DNA of 64,000 nucleotides, taken from assembly GCA_916610825.1 (NCBI GenBank), contig OU744450.1:21320814-21384813 (forward strand). Direction: 5' to 3'. A model generated the notes under the pieces. It saw nothing but the letters and a program-made list of their open reading frames with translations, ran no database searches and was not told the DNA's origin. Position numbers and translations under genes: made by a program. This document shows positions 61,001-64,000 of this stretch, piece after piece (position 1 is the first letter of the stretch; every line of letters starts with the position of its first letter). Source of the stretch: Haliclystus octoradiatus (lineage: Eukaryota; Cnidaria; Staurozoa; Stauromedusae; Haliclystidae).

Positions 61001-62450
61001 CAATAAATCATCAAAATATCAGTTTTCTTTTGAATTTGCTCTAACCTTCCGGAATCCAGGATTCCAGGATTTCTACTTTTGTCGAACCCTGACAGCCTAG
61101 AATGTGTAGAAAGGGTGCTGGCATTACATTCATAAACTAAAGATGACAGAAATACGTCTTTCTACATTCCAACAAAATTTAGACCGTGAGGGCTTTTGCA
61201 ATGGTTAGGACATTGGATCTCGGCCTCCAGAGTCTTGCGCTCCCTTGCAGACGCATTTATCGGTTAACGTCAGGAAGAGCACCATCCATTAAATTCACAC
61301 ACCATCCAAAAACATTAACCAACTAACCCACCACCCTGGTGTTAAAAACCTACTAGCTTACCTAGTTTGTGGTGAAATGATAAATACAACAACAACAACA
61401 ACAACAACAGAAACTCACTTGAATTTGCCAAAGGGCAAAGGGCATCGTCCTGACGTAGTAACTGAAAAAAAACATTATGGAAATAACATTAATAATAATC
61501 TAATAATAATAATAATGGGATTGTTCCACATCTGTCTTGGTATAATGCTCAATGAAAGTAATCAGAGCATTTATAGAATAAGAGTCAAAAAGGAAACATG
61601 CTAAGATTACACTACTACAAATTTCAAACCAGAAAGTGATCATCAGGCGATTTAGTTCAATTTTTTTCAATTTATTTTCAGTCATCCAATTTATTATCAC
61701 CTTCTGGTGTGAAACTTGAAGTAGCGTAATTCTAGTATGTTTCAATTTTGACTCTTATTCTTGAAATAATATGATAACAATAACATTCAAATTAAATGTA
61801 CTCATTTTCATCAATGTACAGTACTTGAAAATATCCTTTCACTCGCTATTCTATAAAATATGCCATTATAGGCAACTACTTTTTTTTTCAACATTGTTTT
61901 AAAAACCTGTAGTAGAATATGAGGACCCCTGCGAAAACAGTTCAGGAGTTCATGAACAGTTCATCAACAGTTCATGAACGTTAAATGGCCCCAAATTTTC
62001 ATGAACTGTTCCTGTGAGGGTTCACGTACTGTCCATGAACAGTTCATGAACAGTTCAGGAAAATTAGAGCCATTTAACGTTCATGAACTGTTCATGAACT
62101 GTTCATGAACTCCTGAACTGTTTTTCGCAGGGGGATAAATAAATAAAATGGTGATGATGATGATCCTTCAATAACACAAGTATCCATATCTTTACAAGCC
62201 TATTTTAGGGAGCTAACCCACGGAGCTCGTAGATGTTTTGATGAAAGTAGCAGAGACCATCTATGTCAAGGTGGTGAACACTGTTCTAATGGGTTGTAAG
62301 GGTTCTTACCGCTGGTTTACATTCAAAGAAATGTCTTGTACGTACACTACCAACAACCTTCTCACCGCCCAATATCAATGTTAGTTCTGATAATGCTTTA
62401 AATGTTGCTGCAACAATCCTGTTATCAGTGTCACTCAAACCAAGCAGAAG
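46090..62450 (-). CDS. SCYL3: SCYL3-like pseudokinase scaffold (3' part of gene; 5' exons off the right edge)
   Basis: Five minus-strand exons are visible: 62450-62310, 60324-60121, 47680-47592, 46984-46541 and 46134-46090 (TAG). The first encodes a HEAT-like repeat (LSDTDNRIVAATFKALSELT, then LGGEKVVGSVRTRHF), as in the SCY1 family. The second is a charged helix rich in Glu, Arg and Lys (RLERELQRAERHAKREKFRA). The third and fourth are acidic and Trp-containing (AEWEGFE; WTSDWDTTGE) and include SNELDFFADMAPEI, close to the DWFADMIPEI element I recall for SCYL3. The protein ends GWEEEGWDDID, like the acidic Trp-rich SCYL3 C-terminus. Phases fit for the last four exons; at least one exon of length 3n+1 must lie between 60.3 and 62.3 kb and was not found. 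SCYL proteins are Golgi/trafficking scaffolds with inactive kinase domains; SCYL3 also binds ezrin. SCYL1 is the alternative, but the C-terminal motif favours SCYL3. Confidence 0.8.
48886..49617 (-). pseudogene. Array unit 1, ORF2 copy, frameshifted near its end
   Basis: This is the first of three tandem copies of a coiled-coil ORF. It starts MSVVAMALDNIIIARGKF and follows the other copies to PPIYPRKRGMA. One base is then missing relative to copies 2 and 3 (tacagtgcc versus tacagatgcc, near 48893), which shifts the frame and gives a premature TAG, removing the basic tail (VARRRRFLPKRQEEVIKEVV). The rest is intact. The predicted protein has a cysteine/histidine-containing basic N-terminal part (CQHKHGPSADCKKK) and a helical region about residues 115-210. 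Confidence 0.6.
49605..49865 (-). CDS. Array unit 1, ORF1 (86 codons)
   Basis: The upstream ORF starts MYLPFSVENCKMPICC and includes EDWGCLPPSRGTISRLINDD. It ends KIKIGCRL, overlapping the start of ORF2 by 13 bases in another frame. It has no recognised domain. The GTISRLINDD stretch could be part of a helix-turn-helix, but that is only an impression. Confidence 0.4.
   Translation of the reverse strand: MYLPFSVENCKMPICCKVSQQEDWGCLPPSRGTISRLINDDITMDDRLGDSTFRSDCSEFSLIHFIKGYLSEKFRINCKIKIGCRL
51071..51430 (-). mobile_element. tRNA-derived SINE (in array part A2)
   Basis: This is the same element as in A1, duplicated with the unit. Box A is slightly degraded (TAGCTCTGATGG). Confidence 0.7.
52545..53348 (-). 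CDS. Array unit 2, ORF2 (267 codons), coiled-coil protein of unknown family
   Basis: This is an intact copy. The N-terminal third is basic with scattered Cys/His (HCKGILVEPILHRRSYRVKT; CQHKHGPSARCKKK). The middle (about 115-210) is heptad-like and charged (CLKATVCKLEKERSEAYLIM). The end is arginine-rich (VARRRRFLPKRQEEVIKEVV). Its first ATG overlaps the ORF1 stop as TGATG, so termination-reinitiation is conceivable. It has more amino-acid changes than copies 1 and 3 have from each other. I do not recognise the family; a transposon-encoded accessory protein or a captured host gene are both possible. Confidence 0.5.
   Translation of the reverse strand: MMSVVAMALDNIIIARGKFNGAHCKGILVEPILHRRSYRVKTKCQHKHGPSARCKKKSLVTLAGCKYDILPGILPLAKDHSAVVKKSNNASKLVMANKISLLIKPKFDVLPAIVNESIVRSNEAELDIKNKIICLKATVCKLEKERSEAYLIMDDLIKQTKDICNENSALTANVSSIENDLAHRKKKFNGAKEIIDHLHHDNEILRAICSPQSIANAPLIFKDSCNDNLVLKPPIYPRKRGMSSVARRRRFLPKRQEEVIKEVVNEQ
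53345..53593 (-). CDS. Array unit 2, ORF1 (82 codons)
   Basis: This is the same upstream ORF as in units 1 and 3. Here a base change gives an earlier stop (KIKI then TGA), so that stop and the ORF2 start overlap as TGATG. The sequence is otherwise nearly identical to the other copies. Confidence 0.4.
   Translation of the reverse strand: MYLPFSVDNCKMPICCRVSQQEDWGCLPPSRGTISRLINDDITMDDRLGDSTFRSDCSEFSLIHFIKGYLSEKFRINCKIKI
54804..55163 (-). mobile_element. tRNA-derived SINE (in array part A3)
   Basis: This is the same element as in A1 and A2, with box A TAGCTCAGGTGG retained and box B GGTTCAATCCC. Confidence 0.7.
56279..57079 (-). CDS. Array unit 3, ORF2 (266 codons), coiled-coil protein of unknown family
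   Basis: This intact copy is closest to unit 1. Over the shared coding region I count six base substitutions between units 1 and 3, all changing the amino acid (V/A, R/Q, E/G, I/T, N/I, I/V), plus the one-base indel that breaks unit 1. That pattern does not suggest strong purifying selection. Domain layout is as in the unit 2 copy. The ORF is in the same orientation as the SCYL3-like gene in whose intron it lies. Confidence 0.5.
   Translation of the reverse strand: MSVVAMALDNIIIARGKFNGAHCKGILVEPILHRRSYRVKTKCQHKHGPSADCKKKSLVTLAGCKYDILPGILPLAKDHNAVVKKSKNPSTLVMANKNGLLIKPKFDVLPAIVNESIVRSNKAELDIKNKIICLKATVCKLEKERSEAYLIMNDLIKQTKDICNENSALTANVSSIENDLAHQKKKFNGAKGIIDHLHHDNETLRAICSPQSIAIAPLIFKDSCNDNLVPKPPIYPRKRGMASVARRRRFLPKRQEEVIKEVVNEQ
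57067..57327 (-). CDS. Array unit 3, ORF1 (86 codons)
   Basis: This copy is nearly identical to unit 1 ORF1 (one visible residue change, KLSQQ for KVSQQ). It overlaps ORF2 by 13 bases. It has no recognised domain. Confidence 0.4.
   Translation of the reverse strand: MYLPFSVENCKMPICCKLSQQEDWGCLPPSRGTISRLINDDITMDDRLGDSTFRSDCSEFSLIHFIKGYLSEKFRINCKIKIGCRL
58146..60120. other. Intron sequence right of the tandem array
   Basis: This lies inside the long SCYL3-like intron. It holds the MITE-like relic at 59413-59570 and a GC-rich patch near 58700-58790. A 107-codon frame at 58205-58528 has no homology that I recognise and is probably chance. Confidence 0.4.
60480..60656. mobile_element. GTTCATGAAC MITE, copy 11
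   Basis: The copy is well kept, with ends CCCCTGCGAAAAACAGTTCA and CTCCTGAACTGTTTTTTTGC. It lies in a SCYL3-like intron, about 155 bp from exon 60121-60324. Confidence 0.85.
60919..61091. mobile_element. Small MITE with CAGGGT ends
   Basis: The left end CAGGGTCTGACAAAAG and right end CTTTTGTCGAACCCTG are inverted repeats in a 173-bp element. ACAGC flanks both sides directly, but no full 8-bp duplication is seen, so hAT membership is uncertain. Confidence 0.55.
61187..61412 (+). mobile_element. Probable SINE with (AAC)n tail
   Basis: A sequence of about 200 bp with a tRNA-like start (gcaatggttaggacattgg) ends in ataaatacaacaacaacaac, the usual shape of a SINE with a short-repeat tail. No second full copy is in the window to compare. 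Confidence 0.4.
61926..62133. mobile_element. GTTCATGAAC MITE, copy 12
   Basis: This is the best-kept copy: CCCCTGCG at left and CGCAGGGG at right, with repeated GTTCATGAAC inside. It lies in a SCYL3-like intron. Confidence 0.9.
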
Positions 62451-63088
62451 CTACAAGTAAGCAATAAAAACAAATAAATGGATACAGTGAAACCTGTATA
62501 GATATTACAGATTAGATATTATCTAATAGCAAAGTATAGCCATTTGATGTCATTTGACAGAGCTAAATATCATAAAAGGAGTCAAAGACTACTCATTCAT
62601 AATTGTTACTAACACTCTAATAGTTTCGTGCTTACGCAATTATCAGACAGATAAACTTGAAAATCTTTTAGTTAATAAACATTTTAGTTGATACAATTTA
62701 TTTTAGTTTATTTGTCTGATGATTGCGTAAGCATGAAACTATTTGTAACAATTCACCAAGCGCTTTTATTTTTCTCCCTACATGGAATGTGGGATCACTT
62801 CTTAACTAAATATAAATCGGGCAAGAATACAATTTAACCTTATCAAAATTATGCAATGCTAAGGTAAAAAATTTAGGAATCTCAATTTATAAAAATATTT
62901 TCTAAATCGAGCGAGATGAGGTCTTGAACGTCATAACAGTATTTCAGAATTAGCAAGTGTTTGTATGGAACGGATTGAGAGCTTGCCGATTGCGTCAAGC
63001 TGTGATTGACATTTGGATCGCGTGACCGCGCTTGGTGAATTATGAATGTGTAGTGTTTGACTCCTTTTATTATAGATATCACATATAT

Positions 63089-63259
63089 CCCCTGCGAAAA
63101 AGTTCATGAGTTCATGAACGTGAAATTGCCAAAAAGTTCAAGAACTGTTCATGATCTTTTGCGCAATTTTACGTTTATAAACCAGCTCATGAACTCTTTG
63201 TGACTGTTCATAAGCTTTTCATGAAGTGTTCGTGAACTCATGGATTTTTTTCGCAGGGG
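63089..63259. mobile_element. GTTCATGAAC MITE, copy 13
   Basis: The ends CCCCTGCGAAAAAG and TTTTTTTCGCAGGGG are flanked by ATAT on both sides, a possible target duplication. The interior is more diverged. Confidence 0.8.
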
Positions 63260-64000
63260 ATATCTTAATTTCAATCACAATTCGTAAACTAATGATTATA
63301 CGCATAGTTTCATTGATGCATATCGTATATAGATACTGTAGATCATTGAAAACTTGGTGATAAATACGAAGTAAGGATTAAAGTTAATATGGTGATGACA
63401 TTGATTGATTGAGGTTATTGGGAGACACTCGGTAATTTTTAGATTCATTTAGTATACACTTTTTTTATAAGAAATTCTTTTATTTCCAATCCTTTATTTT
63501 ATATACTCAGCTTCCAAAATTGCTAAAAAGTTCAATACTCTGACTTGTAGGCCTAAGAAAGTCAATTATTTTCGTTTGCCATCTCTTATCAGTTGTTATC
63601 TGTTGTGTTTCTGTCTTCTCGAATCCCAAGATCATTTACTTCTTACTTTTATAATTGATTTGAAATTTGTAAGATTTTGATCGAATTATCTGCGGTGTTC
63701 AAAAAGGCGAAAATCACTCACCTGGCCATACATGGCGGCTTATGATAATTTTAGCATATTTCATGTCTCATTAAGGACGCAAGCCTGTTATTTTTATGTT
63801 TAGGTAGGCCTAAATGCGATACTTCTACTATATAAACATCGATGTATGTCTGCTTGTATCTACTGTATTCGAGATTCACGCTCCTCATGGTAAACGTATC
63901 AAATCCATACTTTCCGTGGGGTATCTTATAATTTTTTGCGGCAACATAGGCCATGTTTTATGTTCGTATCTTTATATTCATTCAATTGACGGCCCAAAGC
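63260..64000. other. Right-edge stretch, nothing firm
   Basis: Upstream SCYL3-like exons should lie here or beyond on the minus strand, but none with convincing kinase or HEAT sequence is visible. An open frame at 63751-63954 (-) does not match the family. Confidence 0.3.

Overview
This is a eukaryotic, AT-rich (roughly two thirds A+T), intron-rich and transposon-dense piece of animal genome. Two host genes have recognisable metazoan homologues: an ephrin-like membrane ligand and a SCYL3-type pseudokinase scaffold. Together with CR1/L2-like LINE debris, tRNA-derived SINEs and many foldback MITEs, they suggest an aquatic invertebrate, perhaps a deuterostome such as a tunicate, hemichordate or echinoderm. 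The species cannot be fixed from the sequence. The coding sequence lies in short exons, so it was reconstructed by hand from splice sites and reading-frame phase.

Layout. 1-6.3 kb is repeat-rich flank. 6.3-23.3 kb (+) holds a ten-exon ephrin-like gene, signal peptide to stop. Its introns carry a 61-bp minisatellite, a hAT-type MITE with a perfect 8-bp target duplication, a 1.24-kb foldback element with arms of about 570 bp, mariner-type MITEs, a decayed LINE and many copies of a GTTCATGAAC palindromic MITE. 23.3-27.4 kb is mostly non-coding, with a transposon relic at 24.2-24.9 kb. 27.4-31.0 kb (-) holds a complete four-exon gene for a 160-residue secreted cysteine-containing protein, with a TATA box and an upstream CRE. 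31-43.5 kb is gene-poor, with one convincing small cysteine-rich terminal exon (-, 36.15-36.22 kb), two foldback repeats and a G-quadruplex-like tract.

43.5-58.1 kb is a tandem array of three 3.73-kb units, each made of a SINE-bearing part A and a part B with two overlapping ORFs of about 86 and 266 codons (-). In the first unit, A and B are separated by 3.46 kb of single-copy DNA that carries the last three exons of the SCYL3-like gene (-). Further SCYL3 exons lie at 60.1-60.3 and 62.3-62.45 kb. Most of the array therefore sits in one 12.4-kb intron, with its ORFs in the host gene's sense orientation. The kinase-like part of SCYL3 lies beyond the right edge.

The genes do not form a pathway. 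The main points of interest are an ephrin with extra cysteine-rich exons and a tyrosine-free tail, the two-ORF tandem unit inside the SCYL3 intron, the unrecognised secreted protein, and a MITE family that scatters DR5-type nuclear-receptor-like sites.
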